Positions 51,001-59,012 of a DNA stretch of 64,000 nt are shown here, in pieces (positions within the stretch are counted from its first letter, which is position 1; each line of letters starts with the position of its first letter). The position numbers and the translations under genes were made by a program. Under the pieces are notes generated by a model, which was not told the DNA's origin, did no database searches, and worked only from the letters and a program-made list of their open reading frames with translations. Source of the stretch: Cupriavidus alkaliphilus (lineage in GTDB: Bacteria > Pseudomonadota > Gammaproteobacteria > Burkholderiales > Burkholderiaceae); the NCBI RefSeq assembly GCF_900094595.1, contig NZ_FMAD01000006.1:62001-126000 (forward strand). The letters run 5' to 3'.

Positions 51001-51306
51001 CAGCGAACGCAAAGCGTACTTGCTCAAGCTCAGCGGCTTTTTCTCGAACTTGTCAAGCGTGGAGACGGCGTCAAGTGGCAGGGTACCCGAATTCTGCAGG
51101 TAGCTCGGTATGACAGCGTAGCGCACCGGAAGAATTGGGTAACCTTCGCGATCACAAAAGCCACACTTTCCACTGCTATTTCCTGGTGCACACTTCCTGG
51201 CCGCATCCGCATTGGCACGCATCGCTGAAGCACCGGCAGACGGCTTTTGCGGAGTTTGACTGACAGTAGCCGTATTGGCGGGCCCGGGTTTTGTAGTCTT
51301 GGACAT
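48010..51306 (-). CDS. T6SS effector, VasX/BTH_I2691-like, with C-terminal membrane segments
   Basis: The 1098-residue protein has a disordered N-terminus, then CGFCDREGYPILPVRYAVIP (about residues 48-67) and LRKGFVHVYLG, the start typical of VasX-type and BTH_I2691-family T6SS effectors (MIX-related). A long alpha-helical middle follows, then several strongly hydrophobic segments (about residues 800-935, for example VVYGAAAVAFGVGAAVAVGS and GWMLLLVAAGVLLYWWA), and a soluble C-terminal domain. VasX of Vibrio cholerae depolarises membranes; a similar pore-forming action is inferred, not shown. It lies 18 bases after a DUF4123-like adaptor gene that follows a vgrG, a standard cargo layout. Confidence 0.82.
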   Translation of the reverse strand: MSKTTKPGPANTATVSQTPQKPSAGASAMRANADAARKCAPGNSSGKCGFCDREGYPILPVRYAVIPSYLQNSGTLPLDAVSTLDKFEKKPLSLSKYALRSLRKGFVHVYLGKPGVWQTYVVTADGYLRLLADPDDPDWKVDRPMTEACKREGHNIPASFITIPPGYDKVWLAFAEDIWSPKVRANYERAPDERMQFCSIGALASAPGKVRHAFEISQGQPSLNDVVLEYVDDAAQYARRCSYDGGYWNDRGAQQTQKGRRWQSLHGNFERPGHGLALKKFVASAAEKQSKRGKPGKIAAFALYDPVGIVKELNGQTHDRIQWRQAYCGAVARPLLISQAIVGLKKQIAVATAQAIEDDEKTRGVADKVTASYLVGNPNYTPDAVRTVSTTRKERIDSKNKATWTKLEERYNEVERDKFEKEYGRQMSELTNRIMDCDSDWEVWARADEWKRWLGDYDLDKLHGNVRLMIMCAPCLAGGPHGKAGVKLWEEWLTKQKDDTNPTGYTIPYAAIMGGRKELLKYLFPSGTKPQEGDELNKGDKLYDTVKGILGSDEIKLPDKFKNFMNSEVQQAAAHTLAAIEGAAAQMVDKTMDAIEVAVRRATQAALKLYRNASPILLQLKMTVGQYVDLLNQLSRKGNEAGKRLTEVAGRKARSVLLGGILTVPNEKVRNTVIEVTIWSFEQAEDVKKAIEMSIAKAKRESTDLGIGVASALKVAGITLSREAVQVLRPLENSVRMLPGVAKVVARELAARSLKLVAGGGEPMLAVGSLVLQYWAFRDSKKSMDAMIGPQGGIEAKLPVVSATFGMLAAMSEGVGLGFKALGRTPAESFVKAGAILGAISLSIDAIQAACTGWRAWQQGDASAAVVYGAAAVAFGVGAAVAVGSGFSTALVGGLLGIGPLGWMLLLVAAGVLLYWWATSLESTPVEIWLDRCYWGYGERAEGKWTDAQLSEELADLNALVLGLGVELGFNDDWLEATSGFDTLKVKLKFSNFEKFKSVYEWKVKAIDARGQAQLVMAGGRDAEVLPQMKAMPTKVVDTAAKYRNRQGAGRTENGAYVVEESIELNTHIYKRAQIEVRFWPDRNDPEGWAEKLIAVSD

Positions 51307-51324
51307 CGTTGCCTCGTATCTCTC

Positions 51325-52326
51325 TCACTTTGGCGCACTGCCAGCGGACTCGTATGACGCAATTTCGTGCAGCACAGCGTCTGAGTGACCGGCGAGAATA
51401 TCTGTTAACGTCAACTCATCCGTTCCAGCCAGCGCTTCCAGCGCAGCCTGTACCACCGGATGCAAGAACCAATCCTCACTTAACGTGAGACAGTTCATTG
51501 CGAAAAAGACCACGTCTTGTTGTCCATACAGCCCGTTTTCATAGGCTTGGCGAACAACCTTATCCAGCGTCACCTCCGGGAATTCCGGCAATGAGAGACC
51601 CGCCTTTCGCATTGCCATTGCAACTAGCTTCGCCTCTCGGATGCGCCTCTGATCATCCCAGACTGCGCTAACCTGCCGTCCGGATAGCGGAAGCAACGTA
51701 CTCCGCGCGTCGATGATGTTATTTCGTCCGACTTCCGGGGGCGACACAACTCGAAGTTGTTGCAACATATCAACAAACCACCAACTCGAAATGTTAGTTA
51801 GTCGCGACCAGGCGAAAGATGGATACCGGTCTACAATCAACGCCAATCGATGAGGTTCAAACCATGGCAGTACCTTTCGTCCAGATAGTGGATGCGAAAG
51901 GATGGAGGACACTGCGATATGCCTGGCGAATTCTTCGCCGTTCAAGGTAGTGGCAATCCACCCACATACATAGGAGCCGTTGACGCTCGCGCACCGGGAC
52001 ACAGCATTGTCTACAGTTTCCAGCAACAGTTCTTCGTCTCGATAACCACGATCCCCAGGGGAATACAGTGTCACCACCAGCGGGCAAAGTTCCGGCTGGT
52101 GTTGAAAATCGGCACGCATGGATCGATGAAACTTTACCGAAGGAACACGCTGCTCTAGATGATCCGGGTGGAGAGAATCGAAGGGCGCGACGGGATGATT
52201 CGGATCTAACACCACATGAATATAGTTGGCGGCATTGACTTCCCTCGCCTGGAATAGCGCTCGCCGCAGTTGGTCGGAAACGTCGTTGACGACGTTTCTC
52301 ACAGCATCGTTATTCATGATTTCCAT
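51325..52326 (-). CDS. DUF4123-like effector adaptor/chaperone
   Basis: The 333-residue soluble protein has an N-terminal alpha/beta part (NYIHVVLDPNHPVAPFDSLH, LCPLVVTLYSPGDRGYRDEE) and IAVSSILSHPLSGRKVLPWF-EPHRLALIVDRYP, which recalls the DUF4123 (Tap/TEC, VasW) adaptors that load effectors onto VgrG. The similarity is weak by eye; the position is strong evidence: its start overlaps the vgrG 2 stop by 13 bases and the VasX-like effector starts 18 bases after its stop, exactly as in vgrG-adaptor-effector operons. Confidence 0.65.
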   Translation of the reverse strand: MEIMNNDAVRNVVNDVSDQLRRALFQAREVNAANYIHVVLDPNHPVAPFDSLHPDHLEQRVPSVKFHRSMRADFQHQPELCPLVVTLYSPGDRGYRDEELLLETVDNAVSRCASVNGSYVCGWIATTLNGEEFARHIAVSSILSHPLSGRKVLPWFEPHRLALIVDRYPSFAWSRLTNISSWWFVDMLQQLRVVSPPEVGRNNIIDARSTLLPLSGRQVSAVWDDQRRIREAKLVAMAMRKAGLSLPEFPEVTLDKVVRQAYENGLYGQQDVVFFAMNCLTLSEDWFLHPVVQAALEALAGTDELTLTDILAGHSDAVLHEIASYESAGSAPK

Positions 52327-55070
52327 TCACATTCGGCGAGCGAACCCGCCGGCGTCACGGCCGCCGCCCCACCGCCCCCCGGCCCCACAAACAAATGCTG
52401 CCCCCCCTTAAACGTAGTCATCCCCGGCGCATGCACCTCGATCGTGTTCCCCAGCACCCGGATCTGCGCCCCGGCCGCATTCAGTAGCACATGCTCCTTG
52501 GCTTGCACATTGACCGCCCCCTGAGACGAGGACACCGTCACCAGCTTTTCCGCGGCGATGCGTCCCTGGCCCTGCAGGCTGGCAACCCCCACCTTCCCAC
52601 TCGCTGCATGCATGGCAATCCCCGCACCGGCCTCACCCCCAGCCTTGCCATGGGTGAACAAACTCAGCCCGTCCGCCACCGCCACCGACAAATTCCCGCC
52701 CGCCGCCACATTGGCATCCTTCTGCGCCGCCATCGTCAGTTGCGTACCCGCAACCAGCACCGCATCGGCAGGCGTCGTTGCGGCGATGCCCTTGGGGGCG
52801 GAGACCTGCAGGTGGGGTTCGTTGTAAGCCGTGGCGCTGGCCTTGCCATCGGTTCCCGTTTCCGTATGGCGCAGCACTTCGGTGGTGTGCTTCAGTTGCG
52901 CGATGGCCGGCAGTTCGGCGGGGGCCGGCTCCTCCGGTAAATCCGCCTTCTGCTTGCGTGCGACATCGGCCAGCGAGGTCAGCAGTTCGGTGCTGGCTTC
53001 CACCTGCGTTGCAGCGCCCTCGCTGTCCAGCAGCGGCACGCTGGTGCCCGCGCCGTGGGCGGTCAGCAGCATGCCGGAGCCGCCGCGCAGGGCACCGCTG
53101 TCGGCTGTCTCCAGCGCGGCGCCGTGGCCGAGTGCGGCCTGGCGGGCGTTGTCACGCTGGTCCAGGTGGTGGCCCAGCGTCAGCGCCGAGGCTGCCTGCG
53201 TGGTCGACAGCAGCGTGCGGCTCTGCCCGGCGGTATCGTCGAAGACCAGCTGGTTGTAGCCGCCGGTGCCATCCTGGCTGTGGGCCAGTGCCTGGGTCTT
53301 GATGCCGGACAGCACCGCATTGTGGGCATGGCCTTGCTGGCCATCGGGCTGGCTGTTGCCGTCCTGCTTGCCATCGGCGGCCTCGTTGCTGCCGGCAAAC
53401 CACGCGGGTGCGTTGCCGGTGGCGTTGGCGGCGCCGGTCTGGTTCTGGTTGTACTGGGCGCTGGCCTGTCCGCGGCCGTTGTAGGCGGCGCCGATCACCA
53501 CCGGGCGGTCGATGTCGCCATGCTGGAATTCCACCACCACTTCCTGGCCGACCCGCGGCAGCGCCACGCCGCCCCAGTTGGGGCCGGCAACCGGGGTCGA
53601 TACGCGCACCCAGCTGCCCAATCCGGCTTCGGCGCGGGCGTTGTCGTCGCCGGCGGGATGAGACAGCCGGCTGGCCGAACGGGCGCCGCGCTGCCAGTGG
53701 AACTGGACCTTTACCCGATGGTCGCGGTCGGTATGCACGCGACCGTCCGTGCCGATGACGACGGCGGTCTGGGCGCCGGTGACGGTGGGCCGGGGGTGCA
53801 GTTGGCGGCCCTGCCCGTCAAGCTGTTGCGGGCGGTATGGGACCTTTGCCGGCACTACCGTAAATTGGTTGCGGTAGAACGGCACGTCCGCGGCTACCGT
53901 AGCGCCTTCTGCTAGCGCCGCGGCAGCCTGGTCTGTCCCGAGCAATTGATCGATGACGCCCCGGAAGCGCTCGTTCAGGTTGTTGCGGGCCGCATGCGTC
54001 ACCGCCAGGACGACAAAGCGGCGCTCGTCGTCTCCTTGCACGTGCTCGTAGTCATAATGGCCGGTCAGCATGAAGCGGCTGGCAGGCGCCAGCGTGCGTA
54101 CGCTGCCTTCGCCAGAGAACGACAGACGTCGTACTTCCAGCGCCTCCACCAGTTGCCGGGCATGGCGCTGCGCCTGCTCGCCGTCCTCGAACCAGTATTG
54201 GCCGGGGTAATCGGTGTCTTGCAAGGACGGGGCGGCTGAATTGCCCTCGGTCGATGCACCGGCCTCGGCACTGCGAACCGCCTTGGCACGATAGTCCCAG
54301 CTCGCCACGGCTACGGCGTTGGTCTGCAACCTGCGCGTGCCTTGCCAGCGGTCGATCACGTCTTCGGCAGCGGTGGCATCGGCGCGGCCGAAGCGGATGC
54401 TGGCCTGTTCGTTGTCCTGGAAGACATCGTTGGCATCGGCGATCACCATGCGGTGCGTGCCAAGTGCCTCGCCGTCGGCGGCTTCATGCTCGAAGTAATA
54501 GAACAAGCCCTCTTCAGCGAGCAGGCGCGTCACAAAATCGAAGTCGCTCTCTTCGTACTGCGTGACGATGCTGCGGCGCGGATATGCCGAGGCGTCGCGC
54601 AGCGCCCAGCGCCACGCCGGCACCAGCTTGCCCTGACCGTTGTAGTCGCCGAACACGCTGTCCACCACTTCGACTACTGACATGTCCTGGAACAGGAAAC
54701 TGTCGCGCCGGTGGCGCAGGAACGCCAGCCATGGCTCGACCACCATCCGGTAGCGTGCCAGCCCGCCATTGGCGCCCACGCGCTCAAACCGTGTGACGTG
54801 GCCATGGAAGGGCCGCAGCGTGGTGCGGCTGCGCTGGGTCAGCAGGTCGACGCGCACGGCCTGGCCCAGCAGGCTTTGCGCTTCGATGCCGGCGTTATCC
54901 GACACCGCCGTCAGTTCGATGCGGAACCCGCCGCCGTCCAGCTGCTCTGCCGCTTGCAACTGCTCCGGCATCAGCGCGTCTTGCCCAAGGGGCGTCTGCA
55001 GGCGCAGCAAGCGGTCGGCCTGCGAGAAAGCGGCGCCAAGCAATTTGGCCAGGTCGGTCGCTGAAACCAT
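52314..55070 (-). CDS. tssI: VgrG spike protein (tssI 2)
   Basis: The 918-residue VgrG has the gp27-like part (LLGQAVRVDLLTQRSRTTLR, and TQYEESDFDFVTRLLAEEGL), the gp5 OB fold (VKVQFHWQRGARSASRLSHP, VALPRVGQEVVVEFQHGDID, about residues 450-525) and a DUF2345 beta-helix to the end. Unlike VgrG 1 it has only a short glycine-rich tail (FVGPGGGGAAAV...), so cargo docking must use the separate DUF4123-like adaptor, whose start overlaps its stop. It begins 40 bases after the tssH stop and thus belongs to the main core operon. Confidence 0.94.
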   Translation of the reverse strand: MVSATDLAKLLGAAFSQADRLLRLQTPLGQDALMPEQLQAAEQLDGGGFRIELTAVSDNAGIEAQSLLGQAVRVDLLTQRSRTTLRPFHGHVTRFERVGANGGLARYRMVVEPWLAFLRHRRDSFLFQDMSVVEVVDSVFGDYNGQGKLVPAWRWALRDASAYPRRSIVTQYEESDFDFVTRLLAEEGLFYYFEHEAADGEALGTHRMVIADANDVFQDNEQASIRFGRADATAAEDVIDRWQGTRRLQTNAVAVASWDYRAKAVRSAEAGASTEGNSAAPSLQDTDYPGQYWFEDGEQAQRHARQLVEALEVRRLSFSGEGSVRTLAPASRFMLTGHYDYEHVQGDDERRFVVLAVTHAARNNLNERFRGVIDQLLGTDQAAAALAEGATVAADVPFYRNQFTVVPAKVPYRPQQLDGQGRQLHPRPTVTGAQTAVVIGTDGRVHTDRDHRVKVQFHWQRGARSASRLSHPAGDDNARAEAGLGSWVRVSTPVAGPNWGGVALPRVGQEVVVEFQHGDIDRPVVIGAAYNGRGQASAQYNQNQTGAANATGNAPAWFAGSNEAADGKQDGNSQPDGQQGHAHNAVLSGIKTQALAHSQDGTGGYNQLVFDDTAGQSRTLLSTTQAASALTLGHHLDQRDNARQAALGHGAALETADSGALRGGSGMLLTAHGAGTSVPLLDSEGAATQVEASTELLTSLADVARKQKADLPEEPAPAELPAIAQLKHTTEVLRHTETGTDGKASATAYNEPHLQVSAPKGIAATTPADAVLVAGTQLTMAAQKDANVAAGGNLSVAVADGLSLFTHGKAGGEAGAGIAMHAASGKVGVASLQGQGRIAAEKLVTVSSSQGAVNVQAKEHVLLNAAGAQIRVLGNTIEVHAPGMTTFKGGQHLFVGPGGGGAAAVTPAGSLAECEWKS

Positions 55071-55110
55071 GGATTACTCCCGCGATGTCACGAGTCTGCG
55101 CATGCCGATA

Positions 55111-57840
55111 TCAGCTGATGCGGTACTTGAACTCACCGTTCTTGCCCGTGGTGACCTTGATCTTGTCGACGCCGCCGCCTTCAGCCATGCGCACCAGCAC
55201 GGTCTGCGCGATCTCCGGAAGCAGCGTCCCGTTCAGGATATGGTCGACCGCACGCGCACCGGCATCGACTTCGGTGCAGCGCGCCAGCACCGCCTCGACC
55301 AGCGCGTTGTCCCACTGGAATTCCGCCTGGTGGTTGGCGGTCACGCGGTCGCGGATGCGGCCGAGCTTGAGCGTGATGATCTCCACCAGCACGTCGTCCG
55401 GAATCGGGTAGTACGGCACCACCTTGGTACGCCCCAGGAAGGCCGGCTTGAACGCCTTGTACAGCGTCGGTCGCAGCATCTCGGCCAAGGCATCGGCGTC
55501 AGGCAGTTCCTCGGCGGACTTGTTCAGGCAAGCCTGCATGATCGCCGACGAGCCGACATTCGACGTCAGGATGATGATGGTGTTGCGGAAGTCGATGGGC
55601 CGCCCTTCGGCATCGTCCATCTCGCCCTTGTCGAACACTTGGAAAAACATCTCCAGCACGTCCGGGTGGGCTTTCTCGATCTCGTCCAGCAACACCACGC
55701 TGTAGGGGTTGCGCCGCACGGCCTCGGTCAGCACGCCGCCCTCGCCGTAACCGACATAGCCCGGCGGCGACCCCTTCAGCCCCGACACGCTGTGCGCTTC
55801 CTGGTACTCGCTCATGTTGATGGTGATGAGCTTGCGTTCGCCACCGTAGAGGATATCTGCCAGCGCCAGCGCGGTTTCGGTCTTGCCAACGCCGGACGGG
55901 CCGGCGAACAGGAACACGCCGCGCGGCTTGTTGGGATCTTCCAGGTTCGCGGTGGCGGTGCGCACGCGCTGGGCGATTGCATCCAGCGCATGGTCCTGGC
56001 CGATCACGCGCGCGGCCAGCAAGGGCTTCAGGTTCAGCACCGTGCGCAGCTCGTCCTTGACCATGCGGCCAAGGGGAATCCCGGTCCATGCCGATACGAT
56101 CTCCGAAACCACGTGACCGTCCACCTGCAATGGCACCATCGGCGCCTCACCCTGGAGCGCACGAAGTTGCGCCAGCAGCCCGTCAAGCTCGTCGGGCTCC
56201 GCAGCCGCAGCGGCTGGCTTGCGGCTGCCCTTGCGCGGCATTGCTACCACATCGCTGTTGGCGGCCATGGCCGGCTCGGCTGCTTCCGCCTCCGCATCGT
56301 TGCTCTGCTCCCGCGCGGTGCGCAGCGCCTGGATACGTGCCACCAGCTCGCGCTCCTGCGCCAGGCGCGCATCGGCGGCGGCCACGCGTTGTTCCAGCTC
56401 GGCGCGCTGTGCTTCCAGCGTTGCCAGACGCTCCGCGTGCGCGGCGCCGGCGCGTTGCTCGCGCTGCAGCGCGGCCAGTTCTACGGCCAGGCGCTCGAGC
56501 GCCTTGCGATCGTCCTCGATCGCGCCTGGCGTGGCGCTCTGCCCCAGCGCCACCTTGGCGCAAGCGGTATCGAGCACGCTGACCGCCTTGTCCGGCAGCT
56601 GGCGGCCGCTGATGTAGCGATGCGACAGGCGCACCGCCTCGGTGATAGCTTCGTCCAGCACGCGCACGCCGAAATGGCGCTCCATCAGCGGAACCATGCC
56701 GCGCAGCATCGCTGCCGCCAGGGCTTCGCTGGGCTCGTCCACCTTCACCACCTGGAAACGGCGTGCCAGCGCGGCGTCCTTCTCGAAGTACTTCTTGTAT
56801 TCGCTCCAGGTGGTGGCCGCGATGGTCCGCAACTCGCCCCGCGCCAGCGCGGGCTTGAGCAGGTTGGCGGCATCGTTCTGCCCGGCCTGGCCGCCTGCGC
56901 CGATGATGGTATGGGCTTCGTCGATAAACAGGATGATGGGCTGCGGGCTCTTGCGAACCTCCTCGATCACGTTCTTCAGGCGATTCTCGAATTCGCCTTT
57001 CACGCTGGCACCGGCCTGCAGCAGCCCCATGTCGAGCGTACGCACGGTCACGCCCTGCAGCGGAGGCGGCACGTCGCCCACTGCAATACGCTGCGCAAGA
57101 CCTTCGACCACCGCGGTCTTGCCGACGCCGGCCTCGCCGGTCAGGATCGGGTTGTTCTGCCGGCGCCGCATCAGGATGTCGATGACCTGGCGGATTTCGG
57201 CATCGCGCCCGATCACCGGGTCGATGCGGCCATCGCGGGCCGATTGAGTCAGGTCGACAGTGAACTGATCAAGCGCCGGCGTCGCGGTCAGCGCGGGCGC
57301 TGCCGTGGCACCGTTGGCGCTTGCCGTGACGCCACTGCCATCGACAATGTCCACCGCCTGCTCCCGCTCTTCGGAACCGGCGGTCAGCTTGTCGAAATCA
57401 TGCTTGAGGCGGTCCGCGTCGAACTCGGCAAAGCGATGCGAGCCGCGTACCGCCAGCGGCGCCAGCGCCGGCTCTGTCAGCAAGGCCAGCAGCAGGTGGC
57501 CCGATCGGATGCGGGTGGTCTGGGAGTCGAGCGACGCAATCAGCCACGCATGTTCGAACAGCTTCGGCAGATAGGGCGAAAAGGCCGGCGTGCGCGTATT
57601 GCCGTTCTTGAAGCGCGCGATTTCCGCTTCCAGGTCGCGCTGCAGCGCCGAAGGATCGATGCCGCTGGCGCGCACGGCCACCGCGAAATCGCTGCGCGCG
57701 TTCTCCAGCAACGCCAGGAACAGGTGCTCCAGGTCGACCTCATAGTTGCCGCGCGCCATGCACAGCGACGCGGCACGCTCTGCGGCCTGCCGGCAGCTTG
57801 CATTCAGTTTGGCGATCAACGTCTTGAGGGGAATGGCCAT
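55111..57840 (-). CDS. tssH: T6SS sheath-recycling AAA+ ATPase TssH (ClpV)
   Basis: The 909-residue ATPase has the N-terminal Clp_N sheath-binding region (residues 1-160), AAA domain 1 with Walker A GEAGVGKTAV (about 240) and Walker B IILFIDEAH, a middle coiled-coil (LQREQRAGAAHAERLATLEA), AAA domain 2 with Walker A GPSGVGKTE (about 645) and SVVLLDEIEKAHPDVLEMFF, and the C-terminal D2-small domain. ClpV disassembles the contracted TssBC sheath. The length and order are typical. Confidence 0.96.
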   Translation of the reverse strand: MAIPLKTLIAKLNASCRQAAERAASLCMARGNYEVDLEHLFLALLENARSDFAVAVRASGIDPSALQRDLEAEIARFKNGNTRTPAFSPYLPKLFEHAWLIASLDSQTTRIRSGHLLLALLTEPALAPLAVRGSHRFAEFDADRLKHDFDKLTAGSEEREQAVDIVDGSGVTASANGATAAPALTATPALDQFTVDLTQSARDGRIDPVIGRDAEIRQVIDILMRRRQNNPILTGEAGVGKTAVVEGLAQRIAVGDVPPPLQGVTVRTLDMGLLQAGASVKGEFENRLKNVIEEVRKSPQPIILFIDEAHTIIGAGGQAGQNDAANLLKPALARGELRTIAATTWSEYKKYFEKDAALARRFQVVKVDEPSEALAAAMLRGMVPLMERHFGVRVLDEAITEAVRLSHRYISGRQLPDKAVSVLDTACAKVALGQSATPGAIEDDRKALERLAVELAALQREQRAGAAHAERLATLEAQRAELEQRVAAADARLAQERELVARIQALRTAREQSNDAEAEAAEPAMAANSDVVAMPRKGSRKPAAAAAEPDELDGLLAQLRALQGEAPMVPLQVDGHVVSEIVSAWTGIPLGRMVKDELRTVLNLKPLLAARVIGQDHALDAIAQRVRTATANLEDPNKPRGVFLFAGPSGVGKTETALALADILYGGERKLITINMSEYQEAHSVSGLKGSPPGYVGYGEGGVLTEAVRRNPYSVVLLDEIEKAHPDVLEMFFQVFDKGEMDDAEGRPIDFRNTIIILTSNVGSSAIMQACLNKSAEELPDADALAEMLRPTLYKAFKPAFLGRTKVVPYYPIPDDVLVEIITLKLGRIRDRVTANHQAEFQWDNALVEAVLARCTEVDAGARAVDHILNGTLLPEIAQTVLVRMAEGGGVDKIKVTTGKNGEFKYRIS

Positions 57841-57920
57841 GGCGGCTTGGGCTCCGGTAGGTGTGAATCGCGTTGGTGGCGCGCGTTAGTGGCGAAATCG
57901 GGACGAAAGCAAAGCTGTAC

Positions 57921-59012
57921 TCAATGCACGGGTGCAAGCGTGTAGCGCGCATCGCTGCGGTCCTGGCGCGCGGGCCTGGTGCTGAGGAAGGTATCCCAGC
58001 CAAGCCTGCCGCTGCCCTCGGCGCCGAGCGCGCAGCCGGATACGTCGCTGGCGCGCAGGATGAGGCCGACTTCGTACTCCAGCGTCGCGCCGCACAGCAC
58101 CGTCACCATCTTGCGCAAGGCCAGGGCGCCTTCGGCGCCGGGCAGGAAGTTTCGATACTGTTCGCGGCCCAATGGCCCCATCCAGATCCGCACGCGCAGG
58201 TCGCGCTGCCAGACACGGGCTCCGGCCAGTGCTGTGGCGCCCAGCAGATTGTTGGTGCCGCCAAGCCGCGAATACTGCGACGGCGGCACCTGATACCAGC
58301 CGCCGACGAACTGCTCCACGCGCACTTCAGCCTGGAAGTAGTCGGACAGCACCTGCTGCAAATAGGCGGCCGATACCGGCCGGTGGCGCGCGGCGGTGGC
58401 ATACCCGGCCAGCGCTTCGTCATGCACAACCCCGGCCGTGGCTGACAGGCTGCGCCGCATCGACTTGTCTGCCGTGCCGGCCAGCGACAGCAGCAGTGGC
58501 AGGTAATGCCGGTTGCGATCAACTTCATGCTGGAACGGCAGCCGGTACTTCTTCCACGCCTGGTAGAACAGCGCCGTGGCGCGATTGGAAAAGATGTCGA
58601 AGAAGGCGCGTGCGGCGCGGTCACGGCGCAGGGTTTCACGCTCCGCCACGATCTCGGTGTAGTGCAGCGGCAGCGCGCCCTGCGCGCCCAGCATCCCGAA
58701 GAAAGTGGGCGTGATCGAGACCTGGTCCAGCGCACCATCGGCCAGGGCCTGGGCAAATGCCGCATCGCTCTCCAGTTCGCCATTCAACGCCGTGGCGGCC
58801 TCGATGGACTGCAGCTCGCTCGGCGGAAACGACAGCGACAGCGTATTGCGGAAGGCGACGCGCGTGGCGAGCACCTGCTCCGGCGTGCCGGCACCTTCGC
58901 GCGCATAGTGAAGCTCAAGCAACCGCACCGCCTGAAAAAACTCATAGCGGTAGGGTTGCCGCAGCAGCGTGCGGATTACACCAGGATCGATTCGCCGCTG
59001 CGGGGTGCGCAT
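57921..59012 (-). CDS. tssG: T6SS baseplate protein TssG
   Basis: From the ATG at 59012 the protein has 363 residues and the TssG/VasB/ImpH signature: RQPYRYEFFQAVRLLELHYA (about residues 18-37), VAFRNTLSLSFPPSELQSIE, TPTFFGMLGAQGALPLHYTE (about 102-121) and a late MGPLGREQYRNFLPG. TssG forms the baseplate wedge with TssE, TssF and TssK. The start is chosen because upstream in-frame codons are the antisense-like reading of tssF; with this start it overlaps the tssF 3' end by 37 bases. Confidence 0.95.
   Translation of the reverse strand: MRTPQRRIDPGVIRTLLRQPYRYEFFQAVRLLELHYAREGAGTPEQVLATRVAFRNTLSLSFPPSELQSIEAATALNGELESDAAFAQALADGALDQVSITPTFFGMLGAQGALPLHYTEIVAERETLRRDRAARAFFDIFSNRATALFYQAWKKYRLPFQHEVDRNRHYLPLLLSLAGTADKSMRRSLSATAGVVHDEALAGYATAARHRPVSAAYLQQVLSDYFQAEVRVEQFVGGWYQVPPSQYSRLGGTNNLLGATALAGARVWQRDLRVRIWMGPLGREQYRNFLPGAEGALALRKMVTVLCGATLEYEVGLILRASDVSGCALGAEGSGRLGWDTFLSTRPARQDRSDARYTLAPVH

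Noticed and set aside
54769..57945. Plus-strand open frame of 1058 codons opposite tssH and vgrG 2
   Set aside because: It is the antisense reading of a highly GC-biased tssH; the composition is histidine-, glutamine- and arginine-rich and shows no family features.
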